Assembly: GCF_913053745.1 (NCBI RefSeq)
Contig: NZ_CAJXGF010000001.1
Span: 58,881 to 122,880 of the forward strand
Source of the DNA: an uncultured Nitratireductor sp.
Lineage (GTDB): Bacteria; Pseudomonadota; Alphaproteobacteria; Rhizobiales; Rhizobiaceae
Direction: 5' to 3'
DNA length: 64,000 nt
Positions 8,280-17,072 of the stretch are shown piece after piece. Below the pieces are notes generated by a model. That model saw only the letters and a list, made by a program, of their open reading frames with translations, was not told where the DNA came from and ran no database searches. The translations under genes and the position numbers were made by a program. How positions within the stretch are numbered: position 1 is the first letter of the stretch; every line of letters starts with the position of its first letter.

Positions 8280-9716
8280 TCAACGGGAATGGGAGGTGGC
8301 TTTCCTGAATGAACGACCGCGCATGACGATTATGCAAAGCGACGGAGCGGCCGCGACAGTGACAAACAGCCATCGCGCCGCATGCGCGGCATTCATATCT
8401 GCGGAGGACGAGCTCGCTCCGGCCAGATTGACAGCCAGGCCCGCGATGGCGGCGCCGAATGCCGTTGCGCACAGCTGCACTGTCATTATGGACGAAGCGG
8501 CGTTGTCGGCTTCGCCCGGAGGCGCGACGCGCAGGACCATCGCCGACAGATGCGGATATGCAAGACCGACGCCGGCCCCTCCGACGACTAGGGCAGCGCA
8601 GATGAAGGCCAGGGGCAGCCAATCGCCAGCAGGTCCAGCCACAGGCAGAACGGCCGCAAGGACGGCCATCGCAGCGAGAGAAAGTACCGGTCCCGCGCGC
8701 ACCGCAATATCGCGACGTTCGGCTTGAAATCCGGATGCGAAGATTGCCGCCGCGGTCCAGCCCGCCGACATGACAGCCGCGATGTAGCCGGCCTCGAGCG
8801 GGGAGCGACCATGCAGCTCTTGAAGAAACAATGGCAGGAAAATCTCCGTGCACGTCACTGTCACGGCAAGAAGTGCCGAGGTTGCATAGAGGCTTCCCAG
8901 CGCCCCCGGGAGCTTGAAAGTATCCGCGGGCAACAGCCTTTTCTTTGAGGCCCGCTCCACCACGACAAGAACAGCGATCAGAATGAGGGCGGCAAGCATG
9001 CCGGCAACGGTCGACGCAACGCCGTCGCCGACTCCGCCCCACGAGGCGGCGAACACGGCAAGCGTCAACAGTCCCAACTGAATGACGGGTAGCGGCTCCG
9101 CGATCTTTCGGTCGACATCGCGTCGCGGCAGAACGAAGAATGCGGCGATGGCAACCAGCCCCGCAAACGGCAGCAGGGCCAGAAACGCACCGCGCCACAA
9201 GCCAAGTTCCGCAAAGGCGCCGCCGACGGCCGGCCCCAACAGGGTGGCCATGCCCCACATACTGGACAGAAGCGCCAGTGCGCGTGGCCAGAGCGGTTCG
9301 GCATAGACCCTTCGAACCATCGCATAAGCCAAGGCCAACAGGATTCCCCCACCGAACCCCTGCACGAACCGGCCGACAAGCATGATCGGCATTGCGTTTG
9401 AACCCGCGCAGATCAAGCTGCCTGCCATGAAAATGACCGCGGCGATGCCGTAGCCTGCACGGGGTCCGGCCTGTGTCAGTACGGGTGAAGACAGCGCCGC
9501 TCCAAGGATTGATGCGATCACGAAAAGGGTCGTGTTCCAGGCATAATAGTCCAGCCCGCCAATCTCGCGCACCACCGAAGGCAGGATCGTCGTCGAAACA
9601 TAGAGGTTGACCGCGTGCAGGGCGACACCGCCGCTCAACGCGAGCGAACGCAGGAGATTTCCACCAGAGATCAAATCCGCCCATCCCGGGCGCGAGATTA
9701 CGCGCGTATCGGTCAT
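8280..9716 (-). CDS. MFS transporter (14-TM DHA2-like)
   Basis: 478 aa hydrophobic; GRFVQGFGGGILLALAYAMVRRVY. Confidence 0.87.
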   Translation of the reverse strand: MTDTRVISRPGWADLISGGNLLRSLALSGGVALHAVNLYVSTTILPSVVREIGGLDYYAWNTTLFVIASILGAALSSPVLTQAGPRAGYGIAAVIFMAGSLICAGSNAMPIMLVGRFVQGFGGGILLALAYAMVRRVYAEPLWPRALALLSSMWGMATLLGPAVGGAFAELGLWRGAFLALLPFAGLVAIAAFFVLPRRDVDRKIAEPLPVIQLGLLTLAVFAASWGGVGDGVASTVAGMLAALILIAVLVVVERASKKRLLPADTFKLPGALGSLYATSALLAVTVTCTEIFLPLFLQELHGRSPLEAGYIAAVMSAGWTAAAIFASGFQAERRDIAVRAGPVLSLAAMAVLAAVLPVAGPAGDWLPLAFICAALVVGGAGVGLAYPHLSAMVLRVAPPGEADNAASSIMTVQLCATAFGAAIAGLAVNLAGASSSSADMNAAHAARWLFVTVAAAPSLCIIVMRGRSFRKATSHSR

Positions 9717-10603
9717 TGTATCTTGCTTTCCGTATCACCGAGACGGGCCAGTTTGTCCGGATTGCGCATGATGTAGATGCCGATGAGTTCGCCCTGAGCG
9801 TCCCAGGCGAGGCCAACGGAGGCGACGATGTTCGGACCGTCAAAAACAAGGGCACCGCGGGTGCCGTTGATATCGACACGCTGCCACCTGTAGCCGGACC
9901 ACGACCGGTTGAGGGTTCCGCCAACAAAACCGAGCACGTTGGCCTTGCCCAACAGCGGATGCAGAAGCGCCAACGCCTTGCCGCCACCGTCCGCCCGCAA
10001 CTCGATGTCTTCCCTCATCAGGGCCGCAAGCTGCACGGTGCTTCCAGTCGCGATCGCCGCCTGGAAGGCTGCGAGCAGTTCATCCTGTCTTTTTCTCGGA
10101 ACGACCGCGCCCGGCTCCTCGCGTCCAATGCGTCCGCGTGCGCGCGAGACCAGTTTTCGACACGCGGCTTCCGTCACGTCCAGTGCCGCCGCCACATCTT
10201 CATAGGGCTGGTCGAATATCTCCCGCAGGAGATAGGCGGCCCGTTCCTTCGGCGCGAGCCGCTCCAGAACGAGCATGAAGGCAAGCGAGAGCGTTGACGA
10301 CAGCTCAGCCGCACCTTCCGGGGTATCCCCGGTCATCGTTTGTATCGGCTCCGGCAGCCACGCGCCGACATAATCGACCCGCGACCGGCGGGCGGATCGC
10401 AGCATGTCGATGCAGCGGCGTGTGCAAACGGCGGTTAACCAGCCGGCTGGATTCGATATGGTCCCGCGTTCGCATGCCTGCCATTTGAGATAGGTATCCT
10501 GAACCGCATCCTCGGCTTCTGCCAGCGAACCGAGAATGCGGTAAGCCAGCCCTGTCAGGAACGGACGACGGTCTTCGAACATCGTTGTCTCGGGCTGCTG
10601 CAT
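9713..10603 (-). CDS. ECF RNA polymerase sigma factor with C-terminal SnoaL-like domain (SigJ/ECF41 type)
   Basis: RPFLTGLAYRILGSLAEAEDAVQDTYLKW; sigma4 QPYEDVAAALDVTEAACRKLVSRAR; C-terminal extension. Confidence 0.9.
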   Translation of the reverse strand: MQQPETTMFEDRRPFLTGLAYRILGSLAEAEDAVQDTYLKWQACERGTISNPAGWLTAVCTRRCIDMLRSARRSRVDYVGAWLPEPIQTMTGDTPEGAAELSSTLSLAFMLVLERLAPKERAAYLLREIFDQPYEDVAAALDVTEAACRKLVSRARGRIGREEPGAVVPRKRQDELLAAFQAAIATGSTVQLAALMREDIELRADGGGKALALLHPLLGKANVLGFVGGTLNRSWSGYRWQRVDINGTRGALVFDGPNIVASVGLAWDAQGELIGIYIMRNPDKLARLGDTESKIQ

Positions 10604-10604
10604 G

Positions 10605-11033
10605 TCAGTGGGCGGATATCTGGATGCGGTTCCACAGGTTGATCATCGCGACTGTCGCGGTCAACGCGCTGATCTCGGCTTCGCTGAAATGTTCGCGCAA
10701 CTCGGCGCGCAAGGGGCCGTAGTCGGTCTTGCGGTCAATCTGTGTGAGAGCCTCGGTCCAGGCGAGCGCCGCGCGTTCCTTCGGAGTGAAATCGCCGACA
10801 TGCGCCCACACCGTCAGGCGATCGAGGCGTTCGTTGGTTTCCCCGTCATCGCGCGCTTCTCTCGTATGCATCTTGACGCAATAGGCGCATGCGTTGATCT
10901 GCGACGCCCGCAATTGCACGAGATGGTGCAGCATCCGGTCGAGGCCATGCTCGTCGATCGCGCCGTGAACCTTCTCCAGCGTCGCGAAAACAGCGGGGAC
11001 GTTCTTGTAGTGGTTTACGGGATTGGTTGTCAT
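10605..11033 (-). CDS. Carboxymuconolactone decarboxylase family protein (AhpD-like)
   Basis: LVQLRASQINACAYCVKMHTREARDDGE. Confidence 0.9.
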   Translation of the reverse strand: MTTNPVNHYKNVPAVFATLEKVHGAIDEHGLDRMLHHLVQLRASQINACAYCVKMHTREARDDGETNERLDRLTVWAHVGDFTPKERAALAWTEALTQIDRKTDYGPLRAELREHFSEAEISALTATVAMINLWNRIQISAH

Positions 11034-11064
11034 CGAAAGCTCCATCTGAACGTTGTATCACCGT

Positions 11065-11091
11065 GACGATCCAGCCCGCCGATTTGTGACC
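11065..11091 (-). promoter_or_regulatory. Candidate ECF41-type promoter
   Basis: Minus strand GGTCACA-N16-CGTC, 31 bp upstream of the decarboxylase ATG. Confidence 0.55.
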
Positions 11092-11458
11092 TGCCCCGTA
11101 AAACACCTCTGGTGAGACTGCGGCTGCAGCCGAGACCGGAGCTCACCCTGTTTTTGGTGCGATGCGTCTGTGTTGCCAGCCGCCATCGTGCCGGTTCAAA
11201 TGGGGCGTCGATCAGCCCGGGTTTACCCCGTATTCCAGACCGGCCTTCTCGATGCCGATCAGGAAAATGGCCGACAATCGAGAATTTGTGGCGGAAGAAT
11301 TGTTTGATTGGTGTCCAGGCGCGTGGGAAAATTTCTTTCCTGAGCGGCCACGTCGAATCCTTCAAAGGCGGCATACACGACAATTTTTTGAACGCGACTG
11401 TCACCGCAGCCAGTTCCAGAGCTTCCGCGTGCTGTTCGACTGCAATTGCACCGCTTGC

Positions 11459-11950
11459 TCAAACTTCGCCATCTGCGGCGCTTGAACCCGTCGAGGGCTG
11501 GCTCAATGCCGGATCAAATTTCAGTGGCAGGTCACTTGCGGCGTTGAAAACAGCCGACAGTGCGCCAGAGCTTCGGTGCTTGCCTGAAACCTCATCCAAC
11601 GCTTTCTCGTAATCGGGCCGTGCCGCCTCCAAACGTGTGCGCCCCTTTTCGGTGAGTACAGTGTAGACGCCCCGCTTGTCATCCGGGCAAAGGTCTCGGA
11701 TGGTAAGGCCACCGCGCTCCAGACGCTCCACCATTCGCGATACAGAACTCTGGTTCAGTTGCAGGTAAGCAGCCAGTTCCTGCATTCGCAATTCGCTGTT
11801 TGCGGATCTGGAGAGGACTTCAAGCGCACGATAGTCCGACAAGCCAAAGCCGTGTTGTTCCTGGAGGAGCCTCCCCAGCTCGATTTCGACATTCGCCACG
11901 GCCTGGACCAACGCCAGCCAGGAATCACTTCTCTTGGACATCAGCAGCAT
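11459..11950 (-). CDS. MarR family transcriptional regulator
   Basis: LQEQHGFGLSDYRALEVLSRSANSELRMQELAAYLQLNQSSVSRMVERLERGGL; start chosen at MLLMSKRSD. Confidence 0.87.
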   Translation of the reverse strand: MLLMSKRSDSWLALVQAVANVEIELGRLLQEQHGFGLSDYRALEVLSRSANSELRMQELAAYLQLNQSSVSRMVERLERGGLTIRDLCPDDKRGVYTVLTEKGRTRLEAARPDYEKALDEVSGKHRSSGALSAVFNAASDLPLKFDPALSQPSTGSSAADGEV

Positions 11951-11979
11951 TACCTCTAGTGAGAACAATCCTTGCCTTG

Positions 11980-11993
11980 GAACATGTATGTTC
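11980..11993. promoter_or_regulatory. Candidate MarR autoregulatory operator
   Basis: GAACAT-GT-ATGTTC perfect 6-bp inverted repeat about 30 bp upstream of the MarR start. Confidence 0.5.
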
Positions 11994-12025
11994 ATGCAAG
12001 AAATTAGACAAGTCGATATCCTTCA

Positions 12026-12511
12026 CTATGGGAAGCGAAGTTTGGCGCCGAATTCGAGAAATGGGTGCAACCTGCCGGGGACGGGAAACTTCTTGGCGGA
12101 AGGAGAACGCCAAGTTATCGGGTCTTGGGCAAAGACGCGGTATGAGTCGCGATAATCAAAGCCATGCGCGGCCGCCTCGTCGCGGTCGGCGGCGAATAAC
12201 ACATGCGAGATACCGGCGAAAAGCGCACTCATATAGCACATAGCGCAGGGCTCTCCCGAAGCCAGAAGGGTCGCGCCCCTCAGATCGGTTTTCCCATGCA
12301 TGCGGCAGGCATCACGTATCGCTTCGACTTCGGCATGCGCGGTCGGGTCGAGGAGCTCCCGGACGCGGTTGACGCCGCGACCGAGAACGATGCCACGCCG
12401 ATCGACGACGAGAGCGGTGAAGGGAATGCCACCTTCATGAACATGGTTCACGGAGAAGGCGACCGCCTCCTCCATGAGCCGTGCCAACCGAGCGGAAGGT
12501 TCGGCGACCAT
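12026..12511 (-). CDS. Nucleoside deaminase (CMP/dCMP deaminase family)
   Basis: HAEVEAI and SGEPCAMCYMSAL zinc motifs. Confidence 0.9.
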   Translation of the reverse strand: MVAEPSARLARLMEEAVAFSVNHVHEGGIPFTALVVDRRGIVLGRGVNRVRELLDPTAHAEVEAIRDACRMHGKTDLRGATLLASGEPCAMCYMSALFAGISHVLFAADRDEAAAHGFDYRDSYRVFAQDPITWRSPSAKKFPVPGRLHPFLEFGAKLRFP

Positions 12512-12882
12512 CAGGCTTGCCCATGAAGCTTGGCGCTGTCGGCGAGCTTCAACCAGACGACACCCGCAATGATGACACCCAGCCAGAAGGCCTGGATCAG
12601 CGTCAACGGCTGATCGAGCAGGATGCTGCCCAGAACGGCCGCTCCGACCGAGCCGACACCGGCCCAAACGGCATAGCCGATTCCGACGTCGATGGTTCGC
12701 AGGGCGGCGCTGAGAAAGTAAAGCGTGAGCAGGAAGAAAACGACGGCGGCGGCCGACCAGCTCAGCACCGTAAATGCCTGGCTGCCCCCTACGCTGAGCG
12801 CGTAGCCGATTTCGAAAGCGCTGGCGAGAAGCAGCATGCCCCATGCAGCACCGCTGCTCTGGTGTTTTTGGATTGTGTCCAT
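12511..12882 (-). CDS. SMR family efflux transporter
   Basis: WGMLLLASAFEIGYALSVG; VGIGYAVWAGVGSVGA. Confidence 0.88.
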   Translation of the reverse strand: MDTIQKHQSSGAAWGMLLLASAFEIGYALSVGGSQAFTVLSWSAAAVVFFLLTLYFLSAALRTIDVGIGYAVWAGVGSVGAAVLGSILLDQPLTLIQAFWLGVIIAGVVWLKLADSAKLHGQA

Positions 12883-12950
12883 TTGTTCAGTTCCCTTTGG
12901 TCAGGATGAAAATTGGAGGAATGGATGTATGCGTGTCACGTGTCGGTCTG

Positions 12951-13271
12951 TCATGCGGCACCGCTGAGACGCAGACCGACGACGCCCCCGATGACCAAGA
13001 GGATGCCCAGCGCCTTCTTCCAGCCCAGTTGCTGGCCGAAGAACAGCGCGCCGAGAATGACGATCCCGACGCCGGAGACGGAGGTCCAGATCGCGTATCC
13101 GACACCCACGTCGAAGGTGAGCAGCGCCAGGCTGAGGAAGAAGGTAGCGATGGTTCCGCTGACGAGCGTCGCGATCGTCCACCAGAAGCGGGTGAACCCC
13201 TTTGCATTGCCCGCACTGATTGCAACCGCGATCTCAAAGATCACGGCGATTCCGAGATAAAGCCAACTCAT
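12951..13271 (-). CDS. SMR family efflux transporter
   Basis: MSWLYLGIAVIFEIAVAISAGNAKGFTR; VGVGYAIWTSVSGVG. Confidence 0.9.
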   Translation of the reverse strand: MSWLYLGIAVIFEIAVAISAGNAKGFTRFWWTIATLVSGTIATFFLSLALLTFDVGVGYAIWTSVSGVGIVILGALFFGQQLGWKKALGILLVIGGVVGLRLSGAA

Positions 13272-13350
13272 TGCAACTATCCTTTTTTGAGTGGTGAGTT
13301 CGTGAACGCACGTGCCGACCGTTCGGCGGTTTCGCCGGATCACACCGGCT

Positions 13351-13953
13351 CTAGTCGCCGCTAGCTCTTTCAAGCCGTTCGAGTGCCTGCAGCAGTTCGT
13401 CCCTTGACGGCGTGCCCCGAAAGACCTGTGCACCGACAATGATTGTAGGAACTGATGTGATCGCCATGTCTTCCCGCGCGTAGCGCAGCGCCTCGCGATG
13501 ACGTTCCAGATAAGCACCGGTTTCGAGCGCCTGACGCGCTTCGCCGGGATCGATCCCCGCCTTAGCCGCCAGTTCGATCAAGATTTCGGGATTCCCGATA
13601 TCGCGATCCTCCTGAAAGAAGGCGCGCAACACCTGCATGGAGTACGGATGGTCGAGCCCCCTATCCTGTGCCAGCGCCAACAGCTCAAATGCTTTTTCCG
13701 TCCGTGGCTGCGGCGAAATCGACGGAAGCTTGATTGGCACTCCAAGTCTTTCCGCCAGCGAATAAACCGATCTCTTCCAGATCGCGGGCAGATATGGATC
13801 TTCAGGCCGCAGCGTCGGCACAGGCTGAGGCCGCAACTCGAAGCCACGCCAGAATATACGAATGTTCCGGTTCCCTATGGCATCAGACAGAACCTGCTCC
13901 GCAAGCAGGCAGAACGGACAAACATAGTCCAAGTAGACAGTTACGGTTCTCAT
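13351..13953 (-). CDS. DsbA/FrnE-like thioredoxin-fold oxidoreductase
   Basis: MRTVTVYLDYVCPFCLLAEQ (CPFC), ITSVPTIIVGAQVFRG. Confidence 0.85.
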   Translation of the reverse strand: MRTVTVYLDYVCPFCLLAEQVLSDAIGNRNIRIFWRGFELRPQPVPTLRPEDPYLPAIWKRSVYSLAERLGVPIKLPSISPQPRTEKAFELLALAQDRGLDHPYSMQVLRAFFQEDRDIGNPEILIELAAKAGIDPGEARQALETGAYLERHREALRYAREDMAITSVPTIIVGAQVFRGTPSRDELLQALERLERASGD

Positions 13954-13971
13954 CGGCGGCCTCCATTTATA

Positions 13972-13985
13972 TGCATGCACATGCA
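13972..13985. promoter_or_regulatory. Candidate operator upstream of the DsbA-like gene
   Basis: TGCATG-CA-CATGCA inverted repeat just upstream of the preferred start. Confidence 0.35.
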
Positions 13986-14791
13986 CTTATATAGCGAGAG
14001 CAGCATTGTCAATATATGTGTATGTGCAAGCATTTATTTTTCCGCTGCGTGCACCGCAGGCGAGTTTGTCGGCCAAAGTTTGATATCGCCCGACATCGAA
14101 GCGATAAGCCTGTATTCAGTATCGAGGCGGCAGTCTCGCCCGTAAGCAGCAGCCGAACGGCGCCTATTGCACGCGCCTCCAACCGAGCGACATTTTGCCG
14201 AACCGGTCGCTTGCGCACGACGCCGCGCGTCGGCGGCCGGAGCCCCCTGCGACCGTAGGCAGAAGCTGACGATTACCCGCGTGGCTGCAAAGCTTCGCCT
14301 TTCGAGATGGAAGGTATTGCGGGCATCAACGCCATGGCTTCACAACTCGACGCATTTTTCGTGAACCTTTTCCTCTACCGCTGGGACCACGACCTCCACC
14401 CTGGCATAGGGGACGAAAGAATGTCGGAACCTCAGTCATCAATGCTCTCGCTTCAGCTCTTCAGATGGAGCGGAAACTGCACTCAAACTTCGAACTTCTA
14501 AAGTGATAGAATTTACATCATCTTGATCATGCTAAATGATCAGATTAATGCAATTTGGCTCCATCCGACGCGTCTCGGCATGCGCACCGCTGCCATCCGC
14601 TCCCGTCATTGTCACTGTCCGGTGGCGCGATCCGTTCTGGCTGAAACCGCGGAACAGCGACGTCTCAACGTGGCCGAGTTAAAAGACGGCGTGATGATTT
14701 AAGAGTATGTGCATAGCGAATCCGCTTTCGTTTCCATGTTGAAGCCAGTGGATCGCAAATCGTCAGGCTCGGCATCGGCCCTTTGCCGTGG

Positions 14792-15733
14792 TCAAAGAGA
14801 AGCGGTCATTCCGCCATCGACAAAAATCATCGAACCGGTCAGATAGCTCATGTCCGGGGAAGCCATATTCAGGATCACTGCCGCAATCTCGCGGGGCGCC
14901 GCGACCCGCTGCAAGCCCGCAACATTGCTGCGGCTCCAAAGGCCGATCGCAGCGTTCCATGCGGCATCCGGCGCATCGATGAAACCGGCCTGCCGGCGGA
15001 TCATCTCCGTATCGGTCGCACCCGGACAAATACCGTTCACCCGGATGCCCCTGTCGGCATATTCCAACGCCGCAGTCTGCACGAGCCCGGCCAGCGCGCG
15101 CTTGCTGGCATTGTAGGCGCCAAGACCGGGTCGCGCCCCGACAATATTGACCGAGGCCGTCACGATGATCTGGGCCCCGCGATCGAGCATATGTGGAATC
15201 TGCGCCTTCATCGACAGGAAGACGCCACGCACATTCGTGCTTTGCAGGTCGTCCCAGTCGTCTGCTTCGATCTCGTGCAGCGGCTTGCTGAAACTGATGC
15301 CGGCATTGTTGAGCGCCAGGTCGATTCCGCCGAAACGCGCCACCGCGCGCCGGACGAAACTGTCGATCTCTTCTGCCTCGCGCACATCCGCCTTTATGTA
15401 GAGCGCTTCGCCACCTGTCTCGCGAATCGTCTTCTCCACTTCCGCTCCCAGCGCCTCGCGCCGTCCACAAAACACGACGCGCGCGCCCTCGGCCGCGAAG
15501 GCTTCCGCCGCCGCCCGTCCGATCCCTGACGTCGCGCCGGTGATCATGACCACCTGATCGGCAAAACGACGCCTGCCCTCGAAGACCGGCGAAGCTGGCG
15601 GACGCCCTACCCCGGCAAGGGCCATGCCTCCCGTAACCCCCATCGCCGCTCCCGCGAGGGAACCGGCTGCCGCCACGCCAAGCACACGCCGCCTTCCGGG
15701 ATTTGCCGGTTCTTCGTTTTCTTGTTCCATCAT
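14792..15733 (-). CDS. SDR family oxidoreductase with N-terminal Tat-like signal
   Basis: GRRRVLGVAAAGSLAGAAMG leader; VVMITGATSGIGRAAAEAF; YNASKRALAG. Confidence 0.87.
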   Translation of the reverse strand: MMEQENEEPANPGRRRVLGVAAAGSLAGAAMGVTGGMALAGVGRPPASPVFEGRRRFADQVVMITGATSGIGRAAAEAFAAEGARVVFCGRREALGAEVEKTIRETGGEALYIKADVREAEEIDSFVRRAVARFGGIDLALNNAGISFSKPLHEIEADDWDDLQSTNVRGVFLSMKAQIPHMLDRGAQIIVTASVNIVGARPGLGAYNASKRALAGLVQTAALEYADRGIRVNGICPGATDTEMIRRQAGFIDAPDAAWNAAIGLWSRSNVAGLQRVAAPREIAAVILNMASPDMSYLTGSMIFVDGGMTASL

Positions 15734-15870
15734 GCCGCGCCAACCGCCGTCTTCGGGATCACATTGAATTTGGAGAAGCTAGACTGCGGCGCATGCGAAC
15801 GACAATCCGGCTTGATCTGCACGAACCGTGAAGCAGCGCTTCACGATGGTTGCGCGTGCGATCCAATGGA

Positions 15871-16809
15871 TCAATGCGTCATACGGGCTTCCAGAGACGG
15901 ACGCTGCCTTATCATGTGTTCGACGAAGACTTTGAGTTTCGGCAGGCTCTGGGCGCGACCTGGATAATAAAGAAACAGGCCGGGGCTTTGCGGACAAAAC
16001 CTATCCAATACGGTTTCGAGATCCCCGCGTTTGAGACTTTCGCGCACCAGCGGCTCTGCCAGATAGGCGAGACCGAGACCGTTCGATGCCATCGATGGCA
16101 ACAGCGTCTCGTCGTTGAGTGTCAGCGGACCGGGCACCCCGATCTCGATCTCCCGGCCCTTATCGAGGAACTCCCAGCGATAGATCCCGCCCGAACTCTG
16201 CTGGCGATAGCGGAGTGCGCGGTGGTTGCCGAGATCGGCTGGTGTCAGGGGGCGGCCATGCTGTTCGAAATAGGAAGGCGCGCCCACGACACAATATCGG
16301 AACGGCGGCGTCAGCCTGACGCCGATCATGTCGGCGTGCACAAGCTCTCCAAGCCTTATGCCCGCATCGAAACCCTCCGAAACGATATCCACGAATCCGG
16401 AATCGGCCACGATCTCGATGTCTATGTCCGGATAGGCCGTGCAAAACGCCGGCAGCGCTGGTTCGAGCACAGACGCCATGACGGAGCGTGGCACGGTAAT
16501 GCGCAGCAGTCCGGAAGGCCGCGCGGCGAGAGAACGGGCCGCCTCGAATGCAGCGTCGAGGTTTTCCATGGCCGGCTTCGCCCGCTCGAGAAAGCGCTGG
16601 CCAGCTTCCGTCAGGCCGACGCTACGCGTCGAGCGCGAAACCAACGCCACGCCGACACGTGCTTCCAGCGACCGGACAGCCTGACTGACGGCGGAAGGAG
16701 ATACGCCGAGATCGCTCGCCGCCGCGCGGAAGCTCTGGCGCTCCACCACTCGCAGAAAAGCAGAGACACTATCGAGCCCACGGACCGGCTTTGTGAAGTT
16801 TTTCTTCAT
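15871..16809 (-). CDS. LysR family transcriptional regulator
   Basis: SVSAFLRVVERQSFRAAASDLGVSPSAVSQAVRSLEARVG. Confidence 0.92.
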   Translation of the reverse strand: MKKNFTKPVRGLDSVSAFLRVVERQSFRAAASDLGVSPSAVSQAVRSLEARVGVALVSRSTRSVGLTEAGQRFLERAKPAMENLDAAFEAARSLAARPSGLLRITVPRSVMASVLEPALPAFCTAYPDIDIEIVADSGFVDIVSEGFDAGIRLGELVHADMIGVRLTPPFRYCVVGAPSYFEQHGRPLTPADLGNHRALRYRQQSSGGIYRWEFLDKGREIEIGVPGPLTLNDETLLPSMASNGLGLAYLAEPLVRESLKRGDLETVLDRFCPQSPGLFLYYPGRAQSLPKLKVFVEHMIRQRPSLEARMTH

Positions 16810-17072
16810 TCGGCAAGGTGATTAGCACGGCGAGCGGGGGTCGTGAAGCAACTGACGCGACAACTGCCATAACGCTTCAGATACGCGCCTCAAGGCGTTG
16901 AAACCCGCTGCTTGATCCAGTGCTCCTTGGAAATGCAGGCATTCTCGCCCGCATTGAGCGAAACGCCACGGACAAGCTTGTCACAAGATCAACTTATAAG
17001 GAGGCTGGCCGAGAGCACTCGTGGCCGCCAACCGGACCGGCTCACAAACCAAGAGGGACATGCGATCGCCGG

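Noticed and set aside
11030-11404. Minus-strand ORF of 124 aa upstream of the carboxymuconolactone decarboxylase
   Set aside because: No domain similarity recognised and it would overlap the ECF41-like promoter and the decarboxylase start; treated as non-coding.
12950-13271. Two SMR genes considered as an assembly duplication
   Set aside because: Protein sequences are clearly divergent, so they are paralogues rather than a repeat artefact.
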